Source: Chlorocebus sabaeus (taxonomy: Eukaryota; Chordata; Mammalia; Primates; Cercopithecidae). From it: a DNA stretch of 64,000 nucleotides. The notes below the pieces were generated by a model. That model did no database searches. It saw only the letters and a list, made by a program, of their open reading frames with translations, and had not been told where the DNA came from. Below are positions 45,872 through 58,431 of this stretch, piece after piece; positions within the stretch are counted from its first letter, which is position 1, and every line of letters begins with the position of its first letter. The stretch covers positions 43,766,889 to 43,830,888 of the forward strand of contig NC_132928.1 in NCBI RefSeq assembly GCF_047675955.1, given 5' to 3'. The position numbers were made by a program, and so were the translations under genes.

Positions 45872-46854
45872 CTGGAAGATATTACAAACAACAAAAAAGT
45901 CATTGGTATATCATCCAGGTATATTAAACATAAACTTAAATATTAAACTGTCAACTGATTTAATTTGAATTATTGTTCATATTATATTGTAAATTTACCC
46001 TGTTGATATTCCTCTCTTACGTAAAAACAGTGAGTGTTTCTTTTTTGCTTTATAAATGAAGAGAGACACTTAGAAGCCCAACCATTTCCTTAAAGTGATA
46101 GATGATAAAAAGAGTGGGAGTTCAAATTATAATTACCTTAAATAAAGAGAACGTTTCATTCTAAAAATTTGTTTTCGATTTTAGTTTCTGTCAAATTGCT
46201 CAAACTTTAAGACTATCTTATACATAAGTGGGCCTTATAATAAGATATTTTTGACACTTTCCATAACTTGCTCCTTTGGTTGAATTTTTAAATTAATTTA
46301 TACCAGAGTTCATTCTTTCATAATAACTATATAACAAGCTAACACTGTTTACTCCTAAATTATATCCTTGTTCAAGATCATATTCTTGCTTCTCATACCT
46401 TTCACATTTTTGAATTAGAGAAATTTAAATTTGAGAATAAATAATACAAATTAAAGTAACAGAATGTAGTATTTGATAAAAAGAGAATAGGGAGAGTTTA
46501 ATGTCTTAGACAGAATTAAGAAATGATTCAGAAACTATAAAAATTATAGATAAGAGGCTACAGATATCCACATAATTCAGGTAACCACAGAGATCAGGGA
46601 GGAAGACATAGAAATACATCAGAGGCACATCTTGGCAAACATAAGAATCCTGTTTAGGGAGGATACTGTCAGCAAGTTCAAATAGATGAGGCTCTCAATA
46701 CATCCTGGAAACTTATGGGTGATGAGACATCAGGCAAGGAGAACTACACAGGGTACTTCTGGAGGCAATGGATGAAACCTGCTCATACAGGACTCTGAGA
46801 GGTGTACCCTAGGGAAGGCTCCTTGATAAAGTCAAGGTTAAATCTTGGTTAGAA
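45872..46854. other. HMCN1 intron, unassigned
   Basis: AT-rich intronic sequence, nothing recognised. Confidence 0.5.
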
Positions 46855-47090
46855 ATGATAATTATCACTTACAGAGTCAGAGGTTGTGTTAAGGGCTGTC
46901 CATCATTTATCTCATTTAATCTTCTCATTTAATCTCTATGGGGTAGGTATTGTTATTACTCTGATTTTATAGATGAAGAAACTGAAACACAGATAGCTAA
47001 TTTGCTAAGTGTCACATGGAGTTGAATTATGGAAGCAGGATTAAAAGCCAAGTCAATTCAACTTTGGAGACACCATTCTTTGCTATTATA
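46855..47090 (+). repeat. MIR SINE
   Basis: TTTATCTCATTTAATCTTCTC, GGGGTAGGTATTGTTATTAC, GATGAAGAAACTGAAACACAG: a clear MIR core. Confidence 0.8.
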
Positions 47091-47269
47091 TTAACTTCCC
47101 CTTTTCTATGGCTTCTCACAACTACTCATAGTCATACTAGTTAGCAGGCTCATAAATATTCTTACAGAGATCACTTTTCTTCCCATGAGAATTCTGGATT
47201 TGATGTACAGTTGTCTCTTCAGCAGCATTAGTGGTTTTTAGCATAGGTTAAAGAAGCTCCTCCAACTCT

Positions 47270-47700
47270 GCAGCCTCATCTCCTATTATTTCCCTTTATA
47301 AATGTTACTACCTGGGCAATCAGCATCCCTTGTTCTTCTCCAAACAAGGACTGACCTTTCTCTTATCATTACCTTGTTATTACCACCTCCCATAAGTGTA
47401 ATGTCTGCTATTGATCTCTAGCTGTTGAAATATTGGCAATCTTTTAATCTGGTTTAAAAGGCCCCCTCCTCTATGACGCCATCTCTTACCAGTTGAGATG
47501 AGCATGATTTCTTCCCTCTCTAAAGTTTCAGAGAACTCACTCTCTACCATTCTCATAGCAATCACCACATTCAACCTGTTGTTATACTATGTTTGTTTTT
47601 TATTTCCTAGAGAGTTTATATTTGTAACCACATTTTTATCTTTTACAGCAGCTAACATAGTACTTTGTGCGTTATTCATGGCCACTGGATATTTGTGAAT
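47270..47700 (+). repeat. LINE-2 3' fragment
   Basis: L2-type order ending GCAGCTAACATAGTACTTTG and TTATTCATGGCCACTGGATA TTTGTGAATGAA, the characteristic 3' terminus. Confidence 0.6.
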
Positions 47701-47740
47701 GAATTTTTGAATCAGTATGACAACACTTCAGTAATAACCC

Positions 47741-47772
47741 AGTGTGTGTTTGTGTGTGTGTGTGTGTGTGTC
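47741..47772. repeat. (GT)n microsatellite
   Basis: About 15 GT units with one T insertion. Confidence 0.9.
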
Positions 47773-48044
47773 TGGTGCATAAGTATATATAACAACCTTG
47801 ACCCAGTACATTGAACTTTCACATGGCAATTTCAGAAGCCCTCTTATTTATTTATTGAACCCAAACAAATTAAATTAGGTTAAATACCACAATTGAACAA
47901 TATGATTTTATAAATAAATGGTGTATCAGTGTTTATATTTTTCTTAATCCATCTATATGGGAATTTGACTTATAAAAATAATAGGCAAAATAAACATATT
48001 TTAAACATAGTTAATAGAATAGCTCATAGCTTGCTTATTCTAAG

Positions 48045-48423
48045 TGATATGGTTTGGATCTGTGTCCCTGCCCAAATCTCATGTCGAATTGTAATCCCCA
48101 GTTTTGGAGGAGGGACCTGGTGGGAGGTGATTGGATCATGGGGGCAGATTGCCCCCTTGTTGTTCTCGGGATAGTGAGTGAATTCTCATGAGATCTGGTG
48201 ATTTAAAAGTGTGTAGCACCTCCGCCTTTGCTCTATTCCTTCTGCTCTGGCCATGTAAGATGTGCCTGCTTCCCTTTTGCCTTCTGCCATGATTTTAAGT
48301 TTCCTGAGTCCTCCCTAGCCACGCCTTCTGTGGAGCCTGCAGAAGGGTGAACCAATTAAACCTCTTTTCTTCATAAATTACCCAGTCTTTGGGATTTCTT
48401 TATAGCAGTGTGAGAATAATACA
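48045..48423 (+). mobile_element. Solo LTR, MST-type MaLR (ERVL-MaLR)
   Basis: About 379 bp, starting TGATATGGTTTGGATCTGTG and ending near GAGAATAATACA. The interior order (CCAAATCTCATGTCGAATTG, GGTGATTGGATCATGGGGGC, GCCATGTAAGATGTGCCTGC, CAATTAAACCTC, TAAATTACCCAGTC) matches MSTA/MSTB. No internal retroviral sequence remains. Flanking 5-bp duplication is not clear (CTAAG versus GAAAG). Confidence 0.9.
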
Positions 48424-50414
48424 GAAAGTCTCTAAGACCTAGTTACTTTTCTCTGGATAAATAGAAGTCATTTATTCTAAAGCAGGTGGCTGTTCTGAAA
48501 AATGGAAGTTAAGTTTAAAAGTTTCCAGATATGTTAGGCTCAGAGTATGGGCAGGTAAATGCAGTGATGGACAGAAAATAAATTCCAGAACAGCATGAAG
48601 ATATGCAGAAGCCTGGAATCAACCAAGTACTTGGAAGAAAACCCAGTTTACTGACACATTACAACACAGGCATCAGTGAAAATGATGGCAGATTTCAATT
48701 TTCAGAACTAAGAAAGCCAAGAACAAAATGGAATAAAAAAGGGTAAGCAAACTTCAACCTGTACCAACAAAACTCAATTAAGACCGGAGAAGTCATCCGT
48801 CGTAAAGCAGCTTTGAGAACAGCATCATGCACAAAACAAGCACAAGGTCAAAGAATATATGTACTGGTGTCACAAAACAAGGCAAATGAGAAGACCAGGC
48901 ACTAGGTAAGCAGCCAAGGCAGCATCAATGACAAGCAAACCTCAAAAATGAAGCAACTCCTAACACAGCCAAGAAGCTTTTTAAATACTTCCTACTCCTG
49001 AATGTAGCCAACATGAACTCCAAGTGAATTACAGTGGGTAGATGGTAAATACATTAATGAAACTAAGGGAAAGGAGAACAGCAGTGAGTGCACTACCATG
49101 TATGGGGCTTCTACAGAGCAGGCTGTTTGCTTAGAGAGGTGAAGAGCACACTAAGTGGCTTCCAATGGCAACTCTAAGCTTGAGAAAATGATTTTACCTC
49201 CTCCAGTTAAAACATCCCCATCAACAAGAAAGGCATAACATTTCCTATCTTATGTTGTTAAAAGAGATGATCTTTACTAATCATTTAGTATATAATAATC
49301 ATTCGGATATAAACTGTCATTAAAAATATTGTAGAGTTAACTTATTCTCAACTACAGTTTAATATATCTAGGTTAATTTCTGTGGTTAATGTATCAATGG
49401 TTAATTTCAATTTTGGCTTGTTCTTCATAGAGTCTGTTAGGATGATGTTTGATCCTCTGAGATCCTAAGTATTTGTTTGTAAGCATCTTGAGATCTGCAC
49501 AGGGTTAATGCCACAGTATAACTCTTCTGTAACTTACATATAGATATGGTTGTGTACACACATTATTCTGCAAATACAAAAATCAGAAACAGATTGACCA
49601 TCTTGCTCCAAAAATTATTCCATAAAATTATTCTAGTTCCCTTAGGGACAATTAAATATATGTACTCCATATGGTGACTCTTGCATTATTTTAGTCAGAG
49701 ATTCTCTTTCCTAAAATGACTGGACACATTGTTTTGGTTCCACCAAACCACAAAGCATGAAACCACAGTCTAAGACTCAAACCCTGTGTGGTATGGAATG
49801 CTACAAATAAAATCACTGCCAAGCCAACTTTTTGTTTGATGTAGCCAGTCCTCTTTCCTTCCAAATGACTTCACAATTCACTATCCCTTTTTACAAAGGA
49901 TAAAAATCATTGGTAACTTTCCCTGTTGACCTGAAATGTCCATAATTTAAAACCATGATAATAAGTAATAGGAAAAAGGGCATTCACTACAAGAAGCTAG
50001 AACTCAAAAATCATGTTAAATAGCCTTTTCATTATTTTTTGATCTAGTATTGTTGATATGAAGTAATATGCCCACAAAAACAACCTGAAAGTTCAAATGA
50101 TATGGATAAAAGCATGTTTTTCTTCCTAAGTCATAAGCTACTTAAATTTATGCCCAATAGTTTTGGAACTCAAATGAACAATTTTATGCACTACTAAGCT
50201 TAATACTTAACTTGTCTCAAGCCCTTTCTTTAAAAAGTTAAGCTGAAACAGTGATTTTCACATTAAAATCCCAATGCTTAATCTTAAATACTAAGCTGCT
50301 ATTATATAGGCATTTCCATATGATTTTTCAAGGTTCAAAGTATCATAATGACCACTTAATGTGTGAAGTTAATATTCATTTACATGATACATGTTTCATT
50401 AAACAGCTTTAGGG
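48424..50414. other. HMCN1 intron, unassigned, contains duplication copy 1
   Basis: No family recognised over 2 kb. The segment 48844-48957 recurs at 50776-50889. Confidence 0.5.
48844..48957 (+). repeat. Direct duplication, copy 1 (114 bp)
   Basis: AAGGTCAAAGAATATATGTA... to AATGAAGCAAC is repeated at 50776-50889 in the same orientation, same length, four mismatches (all transitions), 1,932 bp apart. Confidence 0.93.
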
Positions 50415-50560
50415 GAACAGCAATAACAGCTGATATGCTAGGTGTACGTTGTGATGATATCTCGTTTTATCTTTACAACCAACCAATGAGGTAGGTACCA
50501 CTTAGATCATTATTTTATAGATGAGAAAAGTTAGGCAGAAAACCCATTCTCTGTCAGAGT
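50415..50560 (+). repeat. MIR SINE
   Basis: CAACCAATGAGGTAGGTACC, TCATTATTTTATAGATGAGA: MIR core, diverged. Confidence 0.65.
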
Positions 50561-50775
50561 CCACCATTTACTTAACCACTATATAAGTTCTGAGGAAAGT
50601 TTTGATTTCATGTGTGTTTACCTTTAAACCTAATAGTGATAACTATAATTATCACTACAACTGTGATTTGCATGGTTCTTGGCATTTACATATTACATCT
50701 GCTAGAATATGTAACCACAGTGTGATGTGAACAGACAAGGTCTATTCAACCTTTGTTATTCAAGAAAACAAGCTG

Positions 50776-50889
50776 AAGGTCAAAGAATATATGTACTGGT
50801 ATCACAAAACAAGGCAAATGAGAAGACCAGGCACTAGGTAAGCAGCCAAGGTAGCATCGATGACAAGCAAACCTCAGAAATGAAGCAAC
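50776..50889 (+). repeat. Direct duplication, copy 2 (114 bp)
   Basis: Copy of 48844-48957. Just upstream of both copies is AAAACAAGC. Flanks beyond both ends differ. Confidence 0.93.
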
Positions 50890-52499
50890 ATTGTGAGCTA
50901 CAATGAGAAAGATCTAACAGCGAATATGGTAATAGTTAATGCAAAACAGAAACATGAATGGTACTGACTTTAATACTAAGTTATTTGGCAATTGTGAACA
51001 ATGGTCAAGGTTACAATAAACAAATAATTTGGCTTATGTTGATGGTTCTGTCAGGACAATTACTGGAATAAAAGTTGAAAAAGCCATTGTTTTAGAAAGG
51101 GTCACGGGGAATGAAGATTTCGAGTATAAGTGAAGATAAAACAAAATTCACTTCTGTTCAAGAAATAAAGCATAAATATGAAACATTTGTTAGGATGTTT
51201 CCTAATCCAATGCAAGTCACCCCAGCACAGATAGCGTGAACCCTTATATGGTATATCACTGGACAGAAGAAGGAATCTGGAAATTCCAGAAGCTAAAAGG
51301 GATTATCAAGAAGGCAGCAAGTAAGCAAAGAAGCCTGTGCAAAAGATTCTTAGGATTTCTACAAACTTTCAGGGGACTAAGGGTGCAATTACCTTTTTGC
51401 TGGGAAAAATTACTGAAACTATTTCTTCTTCTAGAGCTAGACAAGTCTAACAGAATGTTGAATAAACATAAAATATCTGTGCAGGAAGGAGGTAGAAGGA
51501 GAACTAGAAAATGTTGAGAATTAAAATGTTGTACTCAGTATATTTCTTGTAAACAAGAATTCTCCATGTAGTGACCCTCTTTATTTGGGCCTTATATTTC
51601 TAAAAGCTTTACTGTGTTTTACATCCTGCTGGCTAGTAGATTCAGAGCTACCCTCCACCCAAAGGTTCCAGTCTTATTTTCAAGGCATTTCTCTTAATAA
51701 CCACAGAGTTTAGTCATGGTTCAAACATGTCTTACAGTGTCCTAGACAGATTCTATAGTGGTCTTTGTGGTCATTTCCAGCTTTGTTGATTCTCCCCCAG
51801 GGCATAATCACTAAGAATGCAGAGTGTTCACCAGACAGCTCAGGGGCAAGGGGATCATAAAAGATCCCAGAAAGCAAAAATTTAGCTTACACGAAACAAA
51901 TATCAAGTTTAGCAGGGCGTAATTTTCATTGAAAGACGTAAAACAGAACTAAAATGTTTTGTGTTACTGTATTCTAAGAAAAACAAAAAGCATTTTCTTT
52001 ACAGTTCTAACTTTGGCTTTACAAAAACAGTCTGGCATGAATAATATCATCATATACAAGTGAAAATATAGGAAAATTGAATGCAATGTCGTATTTTATA
52101 AGTTCTAAGTGACACAAACGTTAAATTATCTTAAAAATTAAATGCCAGATTCCATTTCATACAAAGTGAACTCTGATATATCTGACCACAATGTGAAGGT
52201 ATTTATTTTTTAAAATAGACATTAGGTAGACAAAAAAGAAAGGAGGACCAAACTTCTTGAGTAACCCATATACGATTGCCTTGCATGCACTGTATCTTCA
52301 TTTTGTGATTGACATGTTTTTGTAGTACTTTATTTTATACACTGAAGAGTAATTACTATTGGATTTTTTTTTTAAGTAAAAGCACAATCTGATACCTTTG
52401 CTGTCATCAACATCTTCAAACTATGGTCTAGGGCCAAAGTAGAATTGCTGGCCTCCAAATGTTGATACTTAGAAATTTGGTGGCAGAATGGATGACTCT
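50890..52499. other. HMCN1 intron, unassigned
   Basis: No exon or repeat family recognised over 1.6 kb. Confidence 0.5.
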
Positions 52500-52676
52500 T
52501 GGTAGGGAAATGGCAACTTGAGTTCAAATATCCAGGTTCTGCCCCTCCCTAACTCTGTAACCCTGATCAAGTTGCTTAGCCTTTATAAGCCTCAGTTTCC
52601 TTATCTATAAAAAGGAGATAATTTTAGGATCTCTCCATATAAAAGTTTTTGACACAGCAAATGGTACATAGAAAGT
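52500..52676 (+). repeat. MIR SINE
   Basis: GACTCTTGGTAGGGAAATGG, CTGATCAAGTTGCTTAGCC, CTCAGTTTCCTTATCTATAA, then the Alu inserts directly after it. Confidence 0.8.
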
Positions 52677-52677
52677 G

Positions 52678-52957
52678 GCCCGGTGCAGTGGATCATGCTT
52701 GTAATCTCAGCACTTTGGGAGGCTGAGGCGGGTGGATCATGAGGTCAGGAGTTCAAGACCAGCCTGGCCAACATGGTGAAACCCTGCCGCTACTAAAAAT
52801 ACAAAAAAAGAAAGCTGGGCATGGTGGCAGGCGCCTGCAATATCAATTACTCAGGAGGCTGAGGCAGGAGAATTGCTTGAACATGGGGTGCAGAGGTTAC
52901 AGTGAGCTGAGATAGCAGCACTGCACTCCAGCCTGGGTGACAGAGTGAGACTCTGTA
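52678..52957 (+). mobile_element. Alu (AluS-like), plus strand, tail converted to microsatellite
   Basis: A full Alu from GGCCCGGTGCAGTGG to GAGACTCTGTATAG. Its A-rich tail has grown into the purine repeat at 52958-53231. Confidence 0.9.
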
Positions 52958-52958
52958 T

Positions 52959-52993
<35 letters not shown>

Positions 52994-53231
52994 GAGAAAG
53001 AGAGAAAGAGAGAAAAGAGAGAAAGAGAGAAAGAGAGAAAGAGAGAAAGAGAGAAAGAGAGAAAGAGAGAAAGGGAGAAAGGGAGAAAGGGAGAAAGGGA
53101 GAAAGGGAGAAAGGGAGAAAGGGAGAGAGAGAGAGAGAGAAAGAGAGAAAGAGAGAGAGAGAGAAAGAGAGAAAGAGAGAGAGAAAGAAAGAAAGAAAGA
53201 AAGAAAAGAAAAGAAAGAAAAGAAAGAAAGA
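52958..53231. repeat. (GAAA)n/(GAGAAA)n/(GGGAGAAA)n compound microsatellite
   Basis: About 270 bp of pure purine. It starts with GAAA units, changes to AGAGAA units, then a block of GGGAGAAA-type units, then GAGA-rich units, and returns to GAAA. It arose from the preceding Alu tail. The open frames across it on both strands are composition artefacts. Confidence 0.97.
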
Positions 53232-53387
53232 ACCTCATAAATGCCAACTACTGTTATGATATTAATCTGAAATGCACCCTCTAATTTTGCCATTCTGATG
53301 AATAATTCTACCATTTCAAGGTTATTAAACATGAAAAATAACAGATCAATTTCAAAACAAATTGGCCTATAAGATCTGGAGGCTTAC

Positions 53388-53546
53388 AGCCAACATCCAG
53401 AGTTATCTTGCCAGTTGCTCTTCCAGCCTCATTGATGGCTACACAGGTATAATCACCAGCATCCAGATCTTGTGTTTCTTGAATCTTCAAAAGTCCCAAG
53501 AGAGGGTCAATAATGAGGAATGTTGAGGGCCTCAACTCAAGATCTC
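53388..53546 (-). CDS. HMCN1: HMCN1 exon: second half of Ig domain ~4
   Basis: This 159-nt exon encodes (G)DLELRPSTFLIIDPLLGLL, then KIQETQDLDAGDYTCVAINE and the strand ending ITLDVG. The second Ig cysteine lies in DAGDYTC. It ends phase 1 with a single T (GGCT|GTAAGC), which makes a Ser codon with the next exon. It lies just beyond an Alu and a long GAAA-type microsatellite in the downstream intron, and neither reaches the splice site. Confidence 0.95.
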
Positions 53547-55076
53547 CTAAGTCAAAACAAAGGGGAGAATATTAAATACTAAAGTATTAAAATTGTTTAT
53601 GCAGTTATTGGTTTAATTTCAAAACTTCTGAATAAAGTTGATTGCAAAGTTTTTAAACACAAGTGTTTGGCACAACAAAGACACTTTCTACAGTCTAAAA
53701 TCCAGACCTGTAACAAACTGTGTATGAATATTTTCTATTTATATCTGTATGTGTAACTAAATAAAAAATAAGGAGCTCTTTGAAGCTAGAACTGGGAAAG
53801 CCTGGGAGTCACAACCAAGGCTTAGGTAAGAAGGGAGTGCGGAAATGAAGGTTGAAAGGTTTCTACCATCTTTGTGGCAGGATGCATTTGGTTACTCAGT
53901 AGATGTTTGAGAGACCAGAGGAATTTTATTTCAGCTAATGACCAGTGCCTTGAATTTCCCGAGAATGACTTTTATTTGAAGGCAGAAGATGCCTCAACAA
54001 AGCTATGATTTATGTTAGGCTTTTCCTTATGCTTCCCCTCCTCCAGGGCATCTCCTTTCCAAAGAATGGAATTAATCAGGATGACCACTATCATAAAAAA
54101 ATACATAGTACTGTACATAATACTGGATGTTTAGTGCCAGCTCAGTGTCCACATCTCTTTTGTTTGTTTTTGTAAAGGGTGACATCAAACATGTCAGGAT
54201 CTTAAAAACTTCCAGGAGCTTTGAGAGCCATTGTTCTTAGAGTTTCATAGTATTCCCAGATGTCAAGCCTGAAAAGGTATTCTCCAAAATGTCATACACC
54301 GGCCATCTGACCTCGGCCTGAGGACCATGGAAGTAACTGTCTTAGCTTCTAAGAAGCAAACACAACTCAGGAGCTAGTACTAAAATTCTCTAGGACACTG
54401 CCAACAGCAATAGTCAACAGACTCGGGGCAACAAATGGACAATTCCCTTTCCATTTATATAATTTTCAAAGGCAAGGAGGTCACGAGAGGTCTAAATTTG
54501 AAAAAAAAAAAAAAAAAATTACATCAGCAACCAACTGTCAGTGCCTAAAACAAAGTATTTTTCAGCATTCCAATATTTAAAACCTTAATCATCCTTTTAA
54601 GCTGCTACTACATACCACGTGAAAATGAGAGCAGTAACTAAAGCTGTGTTGATGTGCCTCTGAGAAATTTTTATAAATAAAAGCAGATGATGTTGACATA
54701 AACTTTCCTCACACCATGGGAGGATGCAATGTGACCCCACTGTTCATCAAGTATTAAAATGTTTGGACTAAAATGCATTCAGATTTTTGAAATTTACTTT
54801 TCCCTTATATATCTTCTGTAAGTGTCAGAGGACACTAACAGGATAAAGACCTTTTTTTTTCTAGTAGCTTTCTATCAGAATAAAAATGTTTAAAGAATAG
54901 CAGTCAAGAAACAAAATATAAATTGGAAAACATTAGTTCAATTAAGTTTCTATTTTAATCACATTTTGATAGATTCTCCTTTCCTGATTTCTACTGAAAA
55001 GTTACTCATCAAATTATTGAGGAGCTATAAATACAGAACCTTTCAGATGGAAGTAAAATAGTGATTATTTACTTTT
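53547..55076. other. HMCN1 intron, unassigned
   Basis: Contains an A(18) run near 54500. No exon or clear repeat family. Confidence 0.5.
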
Positions 55077-55097
55077 TTTTTTCTTTTTTTTCTTTTT

Positions 55098-55140
<43 letters not shown>

Positions 55141-55422
55141 AGATGGAGTCTTGCTCTGTTCACGAGGTTGGAGTCCAGTGGCATGATCTCAGCTCACTGC
55201 AAGCTCCGCCTCCTGGGTTCATGCCATTTTCCTGCCCCAGCCTCCTGAGTAACAGGGACTACAGGTGCCCGCCACCATGCCTGGCTAATTTTTTTGCATT
55301 TTTTAGTAGAGACGGGGTTTCACTGTGTTAGCCAGGATGGTCTCGATCTCCTGACCTCATGATCTGCCCACGTCAGCCTCCCAAAATGCTGGGATTACAG
55401 GCGTGAGCCACCACACCCGGCC
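55077..55422 (-). mobile_element. Alu (AluY-like), minus strand, long tail
   Basis: A full Alu with an unusually long T-rich tail of about 63 nt (pure T for about 40). Target duplication TATTTACTTTT at 55066-55076 and 55423-55433. Retains CpGs, so fairly young. Confidence 0.93.
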
Positions 55423-55433
55423 TATTTACTTTT

Positions 55434-58317
55434 AATATTAGGTAAGACTAGAAGAATGTTACACATAGTAAAATATATAAACTTTACTGACAATATATTC
55501 TAGGATTTACAGTTATTACCACTGAGGAGAGTTCTCTTTTTGCTGTAGTTTAAATTCAATACTGGCTTCTGTGGATATAAAGACTAAAGGAGAGATCATT
55601 ATCTCTGGTATAAGATCCTTTCAAATAATTGATAAGTAAGTAGTTATCAAAAACGTTTGTTTAAAAACTTCTTAAGTGTACTCTTAAAAATTAATGGGTA
55701 CCCTGGTGAATTTTTATGTAGATTATATTTATCTATACTATATATATACACACACATATATATATCATTTTACAAATAAAACTGAAATATTTAAAAATAT
55801 GCATTCACTTATTTTTAATAAACGCCTGACATTTTAGTATAATGAACATATTATATTTTTAAAATTGTATTTTCAAAACATGAGAAATTTAGTGAGAAGA
55901 GTGGCAGTGTTTCACATTTTTGCAAATCTCCATAATCTCTCATGTAGCATAATACAAGACAGCTGAAGCTCACATTTGCTTCCCCACTGACTCTATTGGA
56001 TATCACATAGCCTCCAGAAACTCCATTATTCACTTTTGAGACAATAAGAATGAAAAAGGCAATATCTTAGTATTATTATTAAAATAGTTTTGATCTCATG
56101 AATCCCCTAAAACAATTGTGGGAAGTCTCCAAAACACATTTTAAGAACAACAGATCTAAATGAATAAATCTAATTTCTTTAATATTTTACCATACATGTT
56201 CTTTTTATAAGATTTCAATAGTGTTTTGATTTTCCTTTGAATCCACTTTATGTTGCTCATTTCTAAAAATAAAAGATCTAAAATTTCAGAGAGCATTTGT
56301 GCTTATGGAATTCCTTTTCTCTGATGGTCTGACTGGAATACAGTTTGTTCATTTTTTTCTTTCAAACACATACTTTATTCAATCAGAATCACCTCAAGGA
56401 AGGTATGAGGAAAAACAGATTCTTATGGTGAGGCAGGAACTCTTCCTCCTCACCCCTATGGTTTCCATAAGGTAGCATTTTCCCAACCTTCCTGGTGTCT
56501 TGTTCTCAGCAGAGATGGGACTGGAAAGCCCACCTGCTCCTAGCCCCTCCATTTTGAGGCCAGTTTGCATTCACAGGAGTTTGTCCCCTAGATTTGCTCT
56601 TGGTCTTCCTAACTCTGCTCTGTTTATGCATAAATTGTCTGCCTGTGACTTGGGAGGGTATGTTAGTTGACCTGATCCTAGAGGTCAGGGCAGCTCTGCC
56701 TATTATTGATGAACCCAGGGAACACGTCTTACAATGTATCAAATGCCCATATTCTATCTCTGTTGGTTCATAACTTGGACAGCAAAATGATATATTATTG
56801 AACTCACTGAGTGGTAATATCTATAGTTGACAGAAGGAACAGAGAGTAAATTCTAGAATCTCTCATGTGGTGGGTACATAGTTCCCTATCTCCTCTTTAG
56901 TTTCCAAGCTATTTGTGGGTTTAAGACAGGCATGAAGACTAATTGATTCAGGAGCACAGTCCCAGTTTGGGAGAATAAAAGACTTTTTGTGAGATTCTGC
57001 TATATACACGTATATAGAAGTTGGCTTTCCATTACTTTTTTGAATTTTTATTTTCATGATAAAGTATTGAATGACATTTAAAATAAAGAAATACTATCTC
57101 TATAACATATTTTCTTGATATATTTAATTATAATATAAATTTGAAATCGGTACTTATTTCTTTGGCAATTCAAAAATTTAAGTATTTTAAGAAAGTAAAA
57201 TTAGTTTATGTTAACCAACATAAACCTGATTAAGGAGCAAATTCAGAAATGCCTTCTTATCAGAGAAAACATGAAAACTATAAATCCTTTCAGTATGGAC
57301 AAGCAGGAAAATGGCATCACTTCCTAGTTTCCACCTTGCTTTTGATTTATATTATTTAAAACTATTTATTTTCTACATAAAGCCTTTCTTTTTCACCTCA
57401 TGTTCCCTAAGAGTTTGAACTTGAGGTGAATTCCTAATTTTGTGATTATGACATCAACCTGTTGCTATGGAAATGTTTGTGATTTAACAAACAGAATCAT
57501 AACAATAGTGCTTTGTACTATTTAACACTTTTCATCTGAAGATTAAAAAGTATTTTGCAAACAGTATCTCAATAATCCTAGCAACCTCCCTGTTAGGGTG
57601 TTTGCAGGACTTTTTTCCTTTTTCCCGTAATTGGAAGAACTGAAACAGAAGCAGAAGCAGGGCTTTTTTACACAGATATCTACTGTCAGCATCTGAGCCT
57701 GAACCAGGATCCAAGTGTATTCTCATCAAGGTCAAGTGGTATATAACTATTATTTTATTATGGAATCACAGAGGTGCAATCTTTATGATACAACTATAGA
57801 AAGATAATTTCTATAATTGAGACAAGCATTTACCATGTATGATGTAGCTGACCTATCAATAAATACATTTGTCTTTCAACTATCTGTAAGCTTCAATATG
57901 TATCTTTATTTGAACACTTTATAGAAAGTATCCTTGTGAATCTAGAAAACTTTTTAATAGTGAGAGCCATCATCTCTAAGAAAAGTGAACTAAAATCAGT
58001 GGAGTTATTTTAAACGTGAACTGAGTATTCTTGGATAATTTTCTTCAGGAAACAATCCTAAACTAACAAAGAGAATGTTCAGCTGGATTAGCAAAGGCGA
58101 ACTTTTCCTGCTTTGATTTTCACAGTCCTGTAATCCATACCAGATGTCAAATCCTGAAATTCAGAGTTGAGAATTTTGAACTATTGTCTCCAGTGAGATC
58201 ATAAACACATTTTATGGGGCTGCTAAGTCACACACCAACACAAAGTTTTAACAAATCATTTTTAAAAAAGAAAACAAAACTAAGTGAACCAGACACAAAC
58301 ATACTGAAGAAATGTAC
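55434..58317. other. HMCN1 intron, 2.9 kb, mostly unassigned
   Basis: A TA/CA simple tract lies near 55738-55766. 56340-56740 is GC-richer and could be a diverged transposon, but I recognise no family. 57530-57730 is weakly MIR-like. No exon found. Confidence 0.45.
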
Positions 58318-58431
58318 CTTTGAACCATTTAACTTGAGGTGGAGGAATACCAGAGGTTTTGCATTCCATAACGGTTATATCCCCAAGGGCAACCAGGAGC
58401 TCGCTCTGAACTACCATCAACTTAGGGGCTT
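58318..58431 (-). CDS. HMCN1: HMCN1 exon: first half of Ig domain ~4
   Basis: This 114-nt exon encodes (E)APKLMVVQSELLVALGD and then ITVMECKTSGIPPPQVKWFK, with the first cysteine (MEC) and core Trp (VKW). The acceptor is AG at 58432-58433 after a T-rich tract, and the donor is AAAG|GTACAT. The split inside the domain is phase 1 (G|GA, a glycine codon). It follows the GC-AG intron. Confidence 0.95.

Noticed and set aside
48045..48423. Endogenous retrovirus with genes
   Set aside because: Only a solo MaLR-type LTR is present, with no internal coding sequence.
52847..53332. Open frames of 104 to 161 codons on both strands
   Set aside because: They are translations of a purine microsatellite (Ser/Leu/Phe or Lys/Glu/Arg strings) and continue into an Alu. 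No coding signal.
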